From: Chitinophaga sp. E66
Lineage (GTDB): Bacteria; Bacteroidota; Bacteroidia; Chitinophagales; Chitinophagaceae
Reading direction: 5' to 3'
NCBI GenBank assembly: GCA_019285755.1
Contig: CP079103.1
Location: forward strand, 1,612,001 to 1,676,000
Length of the DNA: 64,000 nucleotides
Each line of letters starts with the position of its first letter. Position 1 is the stretch's first letter. This document shows positions 34,053 through 44,503 of the stretch, in pieces. The notes below the pieces were generated by a model, which saw only the letters and a program-made list of their open reading frames with translations, searched no databases and was not told where the DNA came from. The translations under genes and the position numbers were made by a program.

Positions 34053-34556
34053 TTATTCCAACAGCTTTTTGAGCCCCGCTTCATAATTGGCGATTTCCGT
34101 GATCAGGCTGTCAGTCAGTGCCTTTTGGAGGATTTGTCGCCCTCCATGATAATAGACCAGCGGACTACCGATGTATCCTGATTGTCGGGCAGAGATTCTA
34201 CCAGGGCAGTAACGATAGCTTTGGAAACGCCAGGGGAAGGGGTGTGGAAATTTGGAATACGAAGAATTTGTAAACGTCATGGACCTGTTCGATCTCGTCT
34301 GTCCGTTTGCGGCCGTCTGAGAATGTAATGTCACGGTATTGGGTGCCGCCTGTTGTGCGGATAATTACTTCAGAGACCGTACCGTTGGAATAGTCTTTTA
34401 CTTTTGGCAGGTCGCGGATCGTTTGCCAGATTTTCGGAGGATCGCTTTTGATCAGGGTTTCATGCAGGTATTCCGGGACAACCTTTTGCGCTTCGCCCAT
34501 CTGTGCCATTGCGGTCCGCTCCAGCAAATAAGGAGCATTATCAGGTACATTTTCAT
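34053..34556 (-). CDS. Exported SRPBCC-like protein
   Basis: About 168 residues. A signal peptide (MKMYLIMLLI, with a cleavage-like AMAQM after an indel near 34520) precedes the domain. VVPEYLHETLIKSDPPKIWQTIRDLPKVKDYSNGTVSEV, GTQYRDITFSDGRKRTDEIE and the C-terminal helix ALTDSLITEIANYEAGLKKLLE fit an SRPBCC/polyketide-cyclase-like helix-grip fold. No catalytic role is evident. Frames also break near 34240 and 34130. It is convergent with the M48 protease, with only 25 bases between the stops. Confidence 0.65.
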
Positions 34557-34685
34557 TGGTCCTTCAATTTTTGAAAAAGTAAAAGATTTGGCGGTGAGTA
34601 ACGGTGATTTCTATGCAAACGAGCGGATTATAGGTACGAAAACCACATAATCGTTATATTTTAGTTTAAATTCAATGACATTTAA

Positions 34686-35210
34686 ATGCCTGTTATCGTA
34701 CACGCCGTACAGAAATTGCTGAATGTTTCAAGAATCGAAGCTGTGCAATATATTTCCACTCCAGATGAGGGACAGCTGTTGCATAGCTGGTACGCCGGGC
34801 TTGTAAGGACAGGTTATGCAGGTAAATCCTGGTAATGTACGTTCATGAACCTTCGTTATTAACGGTTATCTGTAAAGGAAAGTCAATTGGGAAGACTGGA
34901 ACGAGTTTGTAACCCGACTTCCGGGGCTACTGCAAAAATAGGATTCCCGACGGAGCTGATACAATTTGAGATGAGTTTAATGAATGAATACATTGTAGCG
35001 AAAACTAGTAACAAATCTATGCTAGGACATATGAACGATATGGTTGTAATGTTTGAGCATCAAAGTGAGCAATATGCTTCATATGAGCATATCTCGGCTA
35101 AGAAAATGGAGAATAATACCATACAATATGTCTATGGGACTCGGAACAAGGGCGCAGGGCATTATATAACGGTTGGTGAATATTGGAAGGATGTTTTGGA
35201 GAGTAAATAA
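34686..35210 (+). CDS. DUF6933-like protein
   Basis: Joined across indels near 34830 and 34890, this gives about 175 residues. VHAVQKLLNVSRIEAV is followed by SWYAGLV, VMYVHEPSLLTVICKGKS, EFVTRLPGLLQKIGFP and TSNKSMLGHMNDMVVMFEHQ. The order, a QKLL start, a central SWYANL-like turn, an MNDM motif and no signal peptide, matches the DUF6933 family as I recall it. Function is unknown; relatives are common near toxin-like genes and in mobile regions. The gene is somewhat AT-rich. Confidence 0.6.
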
Positions 35211-35238
35211 ACCAGAAGTAAATACAAAAGGTCTTAAT

Positions 35239-36142
35239 ATGATCAGACATTGTTTCATTATCATTTCGCTGCTGTTACTGTCTTTCGACAATTACGGCGC
35301 TAAAGCGGCGATTCAAGCAGACAGCACCATCGTAACTTCTGATGGGGTCAGACTATTCCTTAAAGTAAGCGGCAACGGAAGCCCCTGTATCTTTATCCAC
35401 GGTGGCCCGGGGCATGGAGTAAGTCTTTTGAAGTGCTGGGCGGAAATGCCCTGGAAAGTAAGCTTACAATGTACTATTACGACCAGCGCGGATCTGGACG
35501 TTCGGAAAGCCCCGCGAATGGAGACTACAGCCTCTATCGCATGGTGGATGATATCGAAGAGATCCGGAAGAAGAGCGGAGCGGTACAGGTTTACCTGTTA
35601 GCACATTCATTCGGTGGTATATTGGCTTATAACTACGCCCTTCGTTACCCGGGCCATGTAAAGGGATTGATGTTCCTTAACTCCACGCTCAGTATTAATA
35701 ATTCACTGGAAAGCCAGACTGCCTTTGTCAATAGTAAACTGGGAACCAGCTTTCATGCCGCAGACTCCGCGGAGGTTGTGCCGACCTATTCCAAAGCTAT
35801 GACGGCATTACGCGGTAAAGGGATGGGATACCAGATGTTATCCGACAACGAAGCGAACGTGAAACGGCTGGATAGTGTAGATAACTGGGCCAGGCGGAAC
35901 TATGCTTTCGGAAGTAAGGCGCTGGGCATGCCGGCATATTTCACCGACTTTACTAAATCCACCGGCCAGCTTAATTTGCCAGTGTTAGTAATTTCCGGTG
36001 CGTCAGACCATAACATCGGGCCTGATCATTATAGACTGTTTCGTTTTCCCAACCAGACGGTAAAGGTCATCGGGGTGGGCACATGCTATATTATGAGAAT
36101 AATGTAGAGGTGGTAGATGCAGTAGCCGGATTTGTGAAGTGA
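35239..36142 (+). CDS. Exported alpha/beta hydrolase
   Basis: About 301 residues with a signal peptide (MIRHCFIIISLLLLSFDNYG). The hydrolase fold shows the oxyanion HGGPGHG, YYYDQRGSGRSES, the nucleophile elbow LAHSFGG, the acid in SGASDHNIGP, and the catalytic His in GHMLYYE after a break near 36085. The pattern resembles proline iminopeptidase-like hydrolases. Substrate is unknown. A second indel is near 35415. It starts 29 bases after the DUF6933-like gene. Confidence 0.88.
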
Positions 36143-36216
36143 TTTTAGTATTTTGATAACCTTGTCGCGCCGGTAGGTTTGAAAGAGCAAAAGATCAGCA
36201 CATCAATAAATGCCTC

Positions 36217-37571
36217 ATGTATCCACGTTCCCTGATTATCACTGCATGGCTATGCCTGAGCGCCCTGGCAGGTGCCGCGCAGCAGCAACCGAATATCATC
36301 CTTATCCTTACAGACGATATGGGGTCGGCGGATGTCGGCTGTTATGGCGGCACCACTGTTCAAACGCCTAACCTGGACCGGATGGCGGCGGAGGGCATCC
36401 GGTTTACGCAATACTACAGCGCATCACCCATCTGCTCCCCGTCCAGGGCGGGTATCCTGACCGGCAATTATCCCGCCAGATGGAACCTGACCAGTTACCT
36501 GCAGACAAAGAAAGGTAATGCGGAATGTGAACAGGCAGATTTTCTCCGGGCAGACGCGCCTTCCATGGCGAGGTTGCTGAAGAACGCCGGGTACCGTACC
36601 GCGCACTTCGGGAAGTGGCACCTTGGCGGGGAAGGGATGTTAAAAACGCCCCTTCCATCACCGAATACGGATTCGACGAGTACAGCAGCACTGGGAAAGC
36701 CCTGACCCCGATCCGCTGCTGACTTCCGGCAACTGGATATGGTCAAAGTCAGACAGCGTTAAACGGTGGGACCGCACCGCCTACTTCGTAGACCGGGCCC
36801 TGGCCTTTCTCGCTGCCAATAAAGGCAAGCCTTGTTTTATCAACCTTTGGCCAGACGATGTGCATACGCCTTGGGTCCCGGATGAAATGAGTATGGCGGG
36901 GATGCCGAAAGGAGCGGAGGGGCAACGGCAATTCGAAGCGGTACTGACGGAATACGATAAGCAGATCGGCCGTTTTTGGACGGTCTCAGGAAGTTGGGGA
37001 TCGATCAGCAAACGCTTGTCGTATTTACTTCCGATAATGGCGCATTGCCGACTTTCGGTTTCCGTTCCGGGAAGTTCCGGGGCACCAAATTATCGCTTTA
37101 CGAAGGAGGCATCAGGATGCCCCTGATCGCCTGGCAACCCGGGAGCATTCGCGGTGGGCAAGTAGACAGCGCTTCGCTCTTGAACGCTACCGACTTGTTG
37201 CCTACCTTTTGCAAAATTGCCGGTATTCGGGGAAAAACGCTGCTTAAAACCGATGGGATCGACCGGGCTGATGTTCTGTTGGGTAAACCTTCGTCCAGAG
37301 ATCGTACATTTTTCTGGGAATACGGCCGCAACGAGACTGCTTTCAAATATCCCCAGGGCGCAACCGCAGTCCGTCGCTGGCCGTCCGCGATGGAAAATGG
37401 AAACTGCTGGTTAACTCCGACGGAACGTCTGCCGAGTTATATGACCTGGATAAAGACCCATCCGAACAAAGTAATATCGCCGACAGTAACACGGCCATCG
37501 CCGCTCGGCTGAAAAAGAAGGTGCTCGAATGGTACGGAGTGCTTCCGAAGCTGAAAATGAACCCGATATAG
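36217..37571 (+). CDS. Sulfatase (alkaline-phosphatase superfamily)
   Basis: Exported type I sulfatase of about 452 residues. A signal peptide (ITAWLCLSALAGAAQ) precedes PNIILILTDDMG with metal-binding Asp residues. The formylglycine signature is CSPSRAGILTG (Cys about residue 74), and GKWHLGG, INLWPDDVHTPW and FTSDNGA follow. Breaks lie near 36645, 36695, 36975 and 37365. The protein removes sulfate esters, typically from glycans, and needs a formylglycine-generating enzyme that is not in this window. It is not part of a SusCD cluster here. Confidence 0.9.
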
Positions 37572-37762
37572 TCAGGCCTGGTGAAGATCTCACCGGGTAC
37601 AGGGAACAAAAAACACTTCAATAACGTTACATTAGTACAAACCCCTGTTCCTTAGCATATCAAATTCGCGGTATCAAAAGTTAATGACAGCAACTTCACA
37701 CTTCTGTGTAGAATGTGTAAGTATTGTCTTCATTATCTTAATCACTTCTAATACGCGAACGG
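37572..37762. other. Gap before DUF1254 gene
   Basis: 191 bases with no supported gene. The composition is AT-rich, and a promoter is presumed. Confidence 0.4.
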
Positions 37763-39188
37763 ATGAGAAATTTTTGATAAGCTGCATAATGGCCATAACC
37801 GGCCTGGCAGTTACTATGTGTAATTCCGGCGCGAGCCGTACGGAAAGCAATAATGCCCAGGCGCAACTGTCCGGTGATGCGGATGTGGCGGGCATCGCAA
37901 AGGACGCATTTATTTATGGCCTGCCCTTGATTTTAATGGATATAACACGCCGGCAATCTGTCAGCGCTAACTCAGCTGCTGCATTTCGGGCTCCCGCCAA
38001 TCAATTCGTTCATCTGTCTAAGTTCCCCGACGCAACTTTCAGGGATGTGGTACGTTCGAACGCTGATACTTATTATTCTGCGTCGTGGCTGGATCTTCAG
38101 AACGAACCTGTTGTCCTGACGGTCCCCGATACTAAAGGAAGATATTATATGATGCCGATGCTGGATGCTTATACGAACGTATTTGCATCGCCGGGTAAAA
38201 GGACCACCGGTACCGCAGCGGGGAATTTCCTGGTTTCCGGGCCAGATTGGAGCGGCGTTGTTCCGGATGGTATGCAGCAAATAAAGGCTCCTACGAACAC
38301 CGTCTGGCTTATTGGCCGTACGCAGGTGAACAGTGAGAAGGATGGAGAAGTGACCGTAATTCCGTTGCAAAAACAATATAAGCTAACGCCGCTCAGTTCC
38401 TGGGGTAAAACCTATATCGCGCCAGCCCTGATAAATGATCCGGATGTGCCGAAGGGGAGCCCCAACGAAGTCGTTGAGAATATGCCAGCGGAGGAATTTT
38501 TAATTATATGAACCGCTTGATGATCGCGAACCCGCCAGCAGCGGCAGATTCGCTGGCAATGGCTAAGTTTGCATCCATAGGTGTCGGTCCTGGCAAAAAG
38601 TTCGACCTTTCAGTATTTAATGAGCAGGACCAACGCGTAATTGAACAAATACCCCGGCAAGTGCTGATTGGGCTGAAAGAAGAATTGAAAGGCGGCAGTG
38701 GCCTGGTAAATGGCTGGAAGCCTATTTCCAAGACCGTGGGCTCATATGGCACCAATTATCCGGAAAGGGCTTTGGTTTCGTTCGTCGGGCTTGGGGCAAA
38801 TTTACCTGCTGATGCGCTTTATCCCACGGTCTCCTTTGATGCCGATGGCAATCCTTTGCACGGGAGCAATAAGTATGTACTTCATTATGAAAAAGGGCAG
38901 ACCCCACCTACCAACGCATTTTGGTCATTGACCATGTATGATGCGGAAGGTTATATGGTGGCAAATCCGATTAATCGAAATGCGATCGGCGATCGCAGTA
39001 ATCTCAAGGTAAATGAGGACGGCTCCATCGATATTTATTTTCAGCATTCATCGCCCGGGAAATCCAGGGAAAGCAACTGGCTGCCCACCCCGACAGGTGA
39101 TTTTAATATGATCCTGCGCATTTACTGGCCTAAGCAGGAAGTGTTGGATGGTACCTGGAAAACGCCGCCGGTGAAGAAAGTGCCTTAG
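37763..39188 (+). CDS. DUF1254/DUF1214 lipoprotein
   Basis: About 475 residues. The proposed start at 37763 gives a lipoprotein signal (MRNFLISCIMAITGLAVTMC) after one T-run indel near 37775. The DUF1254 part contains AFIYGLPLILMDITRR, ANQFVHLSKFPDATFRDVVR and YYMMPMLDAYTNVFASPGKR. The DUF1214 part contains TPPTNAFWSLTMYDAEGYMV and WLPTPTGDFNMILRIYWP. The two parts are split by an indel near 38502. The family's function is unknown, although members are often exported. It stands alone between the sulfatase and a convergent regulator. Confidence 0.88.
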
Positions 39189-39272
39189 CAGTCTAAGAGG
39201 TAGCCGGTAAAAGCGTTATTAATACCCGGAATTGATCGGAGCCCGGGCCCCTGCTCAATAAGAGTTTTTTAT

Positions 39273-40220
39273 TTATTGGTTGACGAAAAGGGATGCGATC
39301 TCAAGTTTGTATCCTTTACCCCGTATTACTGTAATATTGATAGTTGGGTCAGGGTCCAGTTTTTTCTAAGTTTTGATATGAACATATCCAGGCTGCGGCC
39401 AACTATAACACCCTCATCTTCCCAAATCTCTTTTTGTAGCCTACTTCGTTCAATGATCTCATTAGGAGCCTGCGCGAATATGCGCAATACCCGGGTTTCC
39501 GTTTTGGTCAATTCCGTGGTATTTCCGTGTATCATGAGCTTTCGCGTCTCCGCGTCGAACGAAATTGACCCTAAAGTAAAAATATTTGTAGGTTGATTTT
39601 GCGGTTCGCCGGGAAGATCGTTGGGGAATCAGATTGATTTTCCGGTACAACACTCCCCGGTTTAGGAGGTTTTAGAAATATAAAACCTAAAAATACCAAC
39701 AGCGCCAGGCCGCCCAGCAGGTACCCGCTTTTAGCTGTATTTGTTTCAGGAGCCTGAAACTTGATGCTTATCACATAGCAGGCTTTCGGCTGCCTTCTCC
39801 CCAGACATGTAATAATGTCGTTTTTCTTGTTTTTGATATGGCATATCCATATGCGACACTGTCATTGGCGCAGTTAACGACGTTAACAACATAATCACTT
39901 GCGAGCGGATCCTGGGATAATAAGCGTTCAGTAGTACTTACCAATGAGTCGGGTTGAAAAGCAAAAGCATACTCAAAGCTGATCTTATATTCGTTACTGG
40001 CGGTCTTTTTTACCGGGAGTACCCGTGAGGTACTGTCGCCCGACTGCAACAATATCTCATGCCCGATCCGGCGAAGCAGGACTTCCCTTCTGGCGATATT
40101 AAAATCGTCATTACCTGTCATGCTGAACGCCACCCAGATGAGCGTGATCAGCAGGAGCAGCATCCCTGCAAACAGGTATCTGCGTTTCCCGGATAGAAGA
40201 TTGCTTACAACAGCCATCAT
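39273..40220 (-). CDS. Membrane-tethered winged-helix regulator
   Basis: About 316 residues with an unusual order. An N-terminal helix (YLFAGMLLLLITLIWVAFS) is followed by an extracytoplasmic domain of 110 residues (RREVLLRRIGHEILLQSGDS), then a second helix (LLGGLALLVFLGFIFL). A C-terminal OmpR-type winged helix (LTKTETRVLRIFAQAPNEIIERS, GRSLDMFISKLRKKL) ends in INITVIRGKGYKLE. Joins are near 39778, 39590 and 39355. It looks like a one-component sensor with the DNA-binding domain at the C-terminus. I have seen this layout in Bacteroidota but cannot name a target. The small exported protein gene upstream is divergent and is a plausible target. Confidence 0.75.
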
Positions 40221-40380
40221 GTCAAGAGATTATTTACAAAGATTACATATCTATTTACAATCCAAATCCCTCATTACTAACGCTATAAAGTAATTTCGGT
40301 GGATCAGCCTGGTAGCTATGGAAAGTAACAAAAATGTCTTTAACACAGGCTCTATATTATCACTTTAACACACGAAAATT

Positions 40381-40909
40381 ATGAAAAAGTTATTTATGCA
40401 CTGATCTTATCGCTGGTGGTGGTAAGCGGGCTCGTATTTGCTAATCACGGAACGCAACAGGAAGTTACTGAAAAGCCGTCTTCCAAAGTACTGACGGATG
40501 CTGAAAGGAGGGCCGCCAGGGAAGAATGGGAAGCTACCCCAGGAGGGATACACTTCAAAATGTGGGAAGCGTCTCCCGAAGGGAAGAAAGTGTACGCCGC
40601 CGAGGCTAAAATATGGAAGCATATCAGGGTTATAGCCAAATGGAAGCGGTGGTAACTTCGCTTACGCTTCCGCCGGGCTCAAGGTTAGGTTTCGGCGTGA
40701 TGGTCAACATTCAGGGTGAGGATTTTATTCTCAGGTTCGACGATGATCTTCAGCAGATTCGTAGCCTTAAGGTCAGCGACAAGATAATTATAAAGGCCCG
40801 TGCCGTGTCGCATGCTCCTAAATATGCATATCCGATAATAGCGGGTGAGTATGCGGAACGGGATGGTAAAATAATTTACAAACATGCTCCCCGTAAAGAT
40901 GGTTGCTGA
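40381..40909 (+). CDS. Small exported protein of unknown function
   Basis: Joined across indels near 40398 and 40630 it gives about 177 residues. A signal peptide (MKKLFYALILSLVVVSGLVFA) precedes a charged helical stretch (LTDAERRAAREEWEATP). A beta-rich domain (GSRLGFGVMVNIQGEDFILRF, VSDKIIIKARAVSHAPKYAYPIIAGEYAERDG) ends the protein. I do not recognise it. It is divergent from the membrane-tethered regulator. Confidence 0.6.
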
Positions 40910-40932
40910 GGGTACCTGTTAGATATTGAATT

Positions 40933-40969
40933 AAAAAAGGCTTTAGGTCGCTGGGTCTAAGGCCTTTCC
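40933..40969 (+). terminator. Imperfect terminator hairpin
   Basis: AAAGGCTTTAG pairs imperfectly with CTAAGGCCTTT and is followed by a short T-rich tail. It follows the small exported protein. Confidence 0.6.
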
Positions 40970-41045
40970 TGTTTCAGTTCCATGAACTGAATTCTATAAG
41001 CAGAAAGTTGACGGTAAATATTTACAATTCATTTCCTGAATATGA

Positions 41046-41621
41046 CTACTTAAGGCTTGTAAGTTTGTCGATAAGATAGCGGGCGCTAGGGCAGGCGGGA
41101 TGCTTAGCAGCCTCCTGAATATCCAGATTCAATGCTAAAAATCTTCTGATTAACCTGATTTTAGCCCCGGTTTGGCCTAAGCCCAAACCCCTGCCAGTCT
41201 TATTTAAAAGGAGATTATTTATGGTTTTGAATGGATTAGCTTCTTGTTCAGGAGTAGCGAAATTAAATGCGGTATCATTAAGTAATTTCTGCATGCTGGT
41301 TGTACAGGCCAGAAACCATGCTTCAATTTGTTTCCTGGCGACGATGACTATGTCCTGTGGCCGGGCTGAGATGCGTTCCTTAGTAAGTGTTACACAAGCA
41401 TCCGTATCTAAATCCGTAAGTATGACAATTTTAGTGGCACCGGCTCTTTCCAAAGAATGAATGTAGCCTTCTATGTTATGCGGAAGCAAATTGCCGCAGC
41501 CATCGGCGTTAATAACATTAACAGCATATAGATTTAGTGTTGAAAGTATGTTTTGGAATGCTTTAGACTGTAATAAGATCGCTTCTGTTGCGCCTTCACA
41601 TATAAATCCTATTTTGACCAT
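41046..41621 (-). CDS. TOPRIM/DUF4276-like protein, partner of an AAA ATPase
   Basis: 191 residues from the ATG at 41621, which lies inside the 3' end of the ATPase gene (overlap 13 bases). The N-terminus MVKIGFICEGATEA and ILTDLDTDA supply the Glu (E9) and DxD (D70, D72) expected of a TOPRIM-like metal site. KQIEAWFLACT resembles a helix seen in DUF4276/RloB-like proteins. Such proteins are nucleases or nuclease-like effectors. The gene is intact and AT-rich. Pairing with an AAA ATPase suggests an OLD- or AbiL-like two-gene defence unit. The exact family is not certain. Confidence 0.75.
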   Translation of the reverse strand: MVKIGFICEGATEAILLQSKAFQNILSTLNLYAVNVINADGCGNLLPHNIEGYIHSLERAGATKIVILTDLDTDACVTLTKERISARPQDIVIVARKQIEAWFLACTTSMQKLLNDTAFNFATPEQEANPFKTINNLLLNKTGRGLGLGQTGAKIRLIRRFLALNLDIQEAAKHPACPSARYLIDKLTSLK

Positions 41622-42692
41622 AGTGTGCCACCTCCTAATGCATTTGAGAGCCATGCTTCATCGGTTTTAATGCCGAGGTCATCCATGTTATTTAATTGTC
41701 TGGCAATTGTTCTTCCGTTTTCTTTATTGATGAGAATCATCTCGTGGGGATTAAGGCACCTTACTAACGTTTGAGAATGCGTATTCAATAAAATATGATG
41801 TCCCAAATCTTCGGTTTTTTCCTTAAAAATTCTACGAGTAGTTGGATAACATGGGGATGGAGACCATTTTCCGGTTCTTCAATGCATAGAAACTGTGGAC
41901 TGTCACTTTGGAGTACAGCGGCCAATATCGAAAGTATATTATAAGTTCCGTCTGAGATAAGATGCTTTGAGAAAGGTTTGTTATGCGTTTTCTCGTACAG
42001 GAAGAATTCAAAGCTGCCATCCAGGTTAGATTGCTTGACTTCTATGTTCTCAAATTCAGGAATCAGCATACTGAGCCATTCAATTAATTCTTCTTTCTTA
42101 TACTCATCCTGAAGAATCAAATTCAATACATGTGCTAGATTGGATGCATCGGCCGCTAAGCGATTCTGGGCCTGCGCAGCCCTTTTCAACTCTTTCTTCC
42201 CTACGAAGATCCGGGAGAAATTGTTTACGAATATTTCGAAATCATCGTCGTATTGTAAGTTGTTTTTTGCAACATCTAATTTTACATTATTCCATACGGC
42301 TATATCCCTCAGATCAAGCGGACTTATGTCCATTTTATCATGGATAGAATTTTGTCCAATGCCATATGAGTCCATGGCATTTGGTAACCGGGGCCATGAT
42401 GATATAATAATTCTAAATGAAGCCGGAAATTATCCGCAAAATCATATGAGAAAGATTGGGAGGGTGATGTAGTATCTTGTTCACTATATGATAATATCCG
42501 GTCTTTTCCGCCAAAGAAGGTTGTCGCTTCAAAAGCGAATCTCATGATGTAATTCGTAAACTCCAGCGCCTCGAAGATATTACTCTTCCCGCTCGCATTC
42601 GGTCCTACAATGACTCCGAACTTTGGTAGCATCTCAAGTTGAAAATCAACCAGAGATTTAAAGTTCTTTATGCGGAGTGTCTTAATTCTCAT
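41609..42692 (-). CDS. AAA-family ATPase (AAA_21/ABC-like), defence type
   Basis: About 361 residues starting MRIKTLRIKNFKSLVDF, the start typical of SMC/OLD-like ATPases. Walker A is GPNASGKSN, the signature region is HLISDGTYNILSILAAVLQ, Walker B is FLCIEEPENGLHP and the switch His occurs in LLNTHSQTL. Breaks near 42390 and 41815 look like indels. It is AT-rich against the host. Located on the same strand 78 bases beyond tRNA-Leu, it is followed by the overlapping TOPRIM-like gene. In similar systems the ATPase senses infection and controls the nuclease; that is inference here. Confidence 0.85.
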
Positions 42693-42738
42693 GAAAATAA
42701 ATTTACACTTAAATAGTGAAATGCTTACAATTGAGCAT

Positions 42739-42764
42739 AAAAAAGCCCTCTCTTTAGAGAGGGC
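42739..42764 (-). terminator. Terminator of tRNA-Leu
   Basis: GCCCTCTC/GAGAGGGC stem with a TTTA loop, followed on the minus strand by six T. It separates the tRNA from the AAA ATPase gene. Confidence 0.9.
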
Positions 42765-42770
42765 TTCAGG

Positions 42771-42854
42771 TGCCCAGAACTGGATTCGAACCAGCACACC
42801 GTTGCCGGCGCTGCGACCTGAACACAGTGCGTCTACCAATTTCGCCATCTGGGC
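42771..42854 (-). tRNA. tRNA-Leu (anticodon CAG)
   Basis: Reading the minus strand, the acceptor stem GCCCAGA/TCTGGGC closes with A73. The D-arm GGCGAAATTGGTAGACGC, anticodon stem CTGTG/CGCAG with loop TTCAGGT (anticodon CAG), a long variable arm and the TTCGAATCC T-loop are all visible, as expected for a leucine tRNA. CCA is not encoded (CCT follows). The AT-rich defence-like pair starts just downstream of its terminator, a common position for acquired DNA. Confidence 0.95.
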
Positions 42855-42936
42855 ATCTTTTCGTGTCAGGGAGTGCAAATGTACGTACTTTCTCAATATT
42901 TCCAAATTCTGGCAAGAAAAAGTTTGATAGAAAATG

Positions 42937-42962
42937 AAAAAGCCGCGACCAGCGCGGCTTTT
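42937..42962 (-). terminator. Terminator of dapD
   Basis: AGCCGCG/CGCGGCT stem with A and T runs on the two sides. It lies 21 bases beyond the dapD stop. Confidence 0.88.
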
Positions 42963-42982
42963 CAAATACTATGCTACTGCTG

Positions 42983-43794
42983 TTACACCGCAACGTTGAA
43001 CTCGCGCAATGTATCGTTGAGGCTCGTTTTGAGATCGGTGCTCGCTTTACGCTGACCAATGATCAGTGCACACGGAACCTGGAACTCGCCCGCGGGAATT
43101 TCTTGGTGTAAGAACCAGGAATCACCACGCTGAGCGCCGGTACGCGGCCTTTGTACTCAACGGGCTCAGCGCCGGTTACGTCGATGATCTTGGTGGACTG
43201 TGTCAGTACCACGTTTGCGCCCAGTACCGCTTCTTTCTCTACGCGTACGCCTTCCACTACGATGCAGCGGCTGCCTACGAATACGCCGTCCTCAATAATA
43301 ACGGGGCTGGCCTGCAGGGGCTCCAGTACGCCGCCGATGCCCACGCCGCCGCTCAGGTGAACGTGCTTGCCGATCTGTGCGCAGGAACCTACCGTTGCCC
43401 AGGTATCTACCATCGTTCCTTCGTCCACATAAGCGCCGATGTTCACATACGAAGGCATCAGGATCGCGCCCTTGGCAATGAAGGCGCCGTAACGCGCAAC
43501 CGCGTGAGGTACCACGCGAACGCCCAGTTCCTTATAGTTGGTCTTCAGCTTCATTTTGTCGTAGAACTCGAAAGGAGGTACCGACAGCGTCTCCATCGGC
43601 TGGATCGAGAAATACATCAGTATCGCCTGTTTCACCCATTCATTCACCTTCCAGCCGCCTTCAACCGGCTCCGCCACGCGAAGCTTGCCCTTGTCGACTG
43701 CTTCGATCACTGACCGTACGGCGTCGGAATATTGCGTCTGCTGCAAGAGGCTGCGGTCGTTCCATGCAGCCTGGATCTGTTGCTGTATATCCAT
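42983..43794 (-). CDS. dapD: Tetrahydrodipicolinate N-succinyltransferase
   Basis: Lysine and diaminopimelate pathway enzyme that succinylates tetrahydrodipicolinate. About 270 residues, start MDIQQQIQAAWNDRSLL. An N-terminal helical part is followed by a left-handed parallel beta-helix of hexapeptide repeats (GAFIAKGAILMPSYVNIGAYVDEG, TWATVGSCAQIG, GSRCIVVEGVRV). The family motif SGGVGIGGVLEP is present. The last 40 residues need an indel near 43092 and read FQVPCALIIGQRKAS, ending LREFNVAV. Single-gene transcript with its own promoter and terminator. Confidence 0.95.
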
Positions 43795-43814
43795 TGTGGT
43801 ATGCTTGTTTTCCG

Positions 43815-43822
43815 CAAAAATA
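43815..43822 (-). promoter_or_regulatory. Bacteroidota -7 promoter element of dapD
   Basis: On the minus strand TATTTTTG, an exact TAnnTTTG match, 20 bases upstream of the dapD start. Confidence 0.55.
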
Positions 43823-43880
43823 ATATAATCATGCACAGTTGGGCGAGAAAACGTATTTTTATCCGGAGGCTACATTATTC

Positions 43881-44452
43881 ATGGGGATGCAGGCGTATAT
43901 AAGGACCTGGGCGACGCGCAATTGCTGCGATCGCTGAAAGACGGCAGCATGGAAGCATTTATTGCGCTATACCAACGCTACTGGCAACCCGTCTACAATG
44001 CCGCCTTCAAACGCCTGAGCGACCCCGCCGCCGCACAGGATATCACACAGGACTTCTTCCTCCAGCTCTGGAACCGCCGCGCCGATCTCCACATCCTCCA
44101 TCTGCCCGCCTATATCCACACCTCCGTCCGCAACCGCGTGCTCAATTTCCTTTCGTCCCAACAACGCTTCCTCCCCATGGAAGACCTCTTCGCCGAATCC
44201 GTCTCCTCCGGCGAAGGCGCCGACGCCCTCGTCCGGCGCAACGAATGGCTGAAATCGTACCAGGACCTCGTAGACGCCCTGCCACCCGGCCGACAGGAGA
44301 TCTTCCGGATGCGGTATAATGAAGGCGCCAGTCCGGACGAGATCGCCCGGCAACTCAACATCTCCCGCAAAACCGTCCAGAACCAGCTGGGCAAAGCCCT
44401 CGCTCGCCTCCGCGCAACCCTGGGGGCCATGTTCTGGTCCGTCTTCCCGTAA
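43881..44452 (+). CDS. ECF RNA polymerase sigma factor, SusC-linked type
   Basis: About 190 residues. The proposed ATG at 43881 needs one G added in a GGGG run to read MGDAGVYKDLGDAQLL; otherwise the frame is open from 43922. Region 2 (FIALYQRYWQPVYNAAFKRL, ITQDFFLQLWNRR) and region 4 (ASPDEIARQLNISRKTVQNQLGKAL) are clear. It precedes a FecR-type gene and an STN-bearing SusC, so it probably controls the 45715-50476 pair. Confidence 0.88.
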
Positions 44453-44503
44453 AAATATTTTTCAGCCGGATGGGGCATTTGTCTTTTCGCCTGTCTAAAG
44501 GAT

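Noticed and set aside
36217..39188. Sulfatase and DUF1254 genes as part of a polysaccharide locus
   Set aside because: No SusC/SusD genes are adjacent, and spacing and strand do not show one operon.
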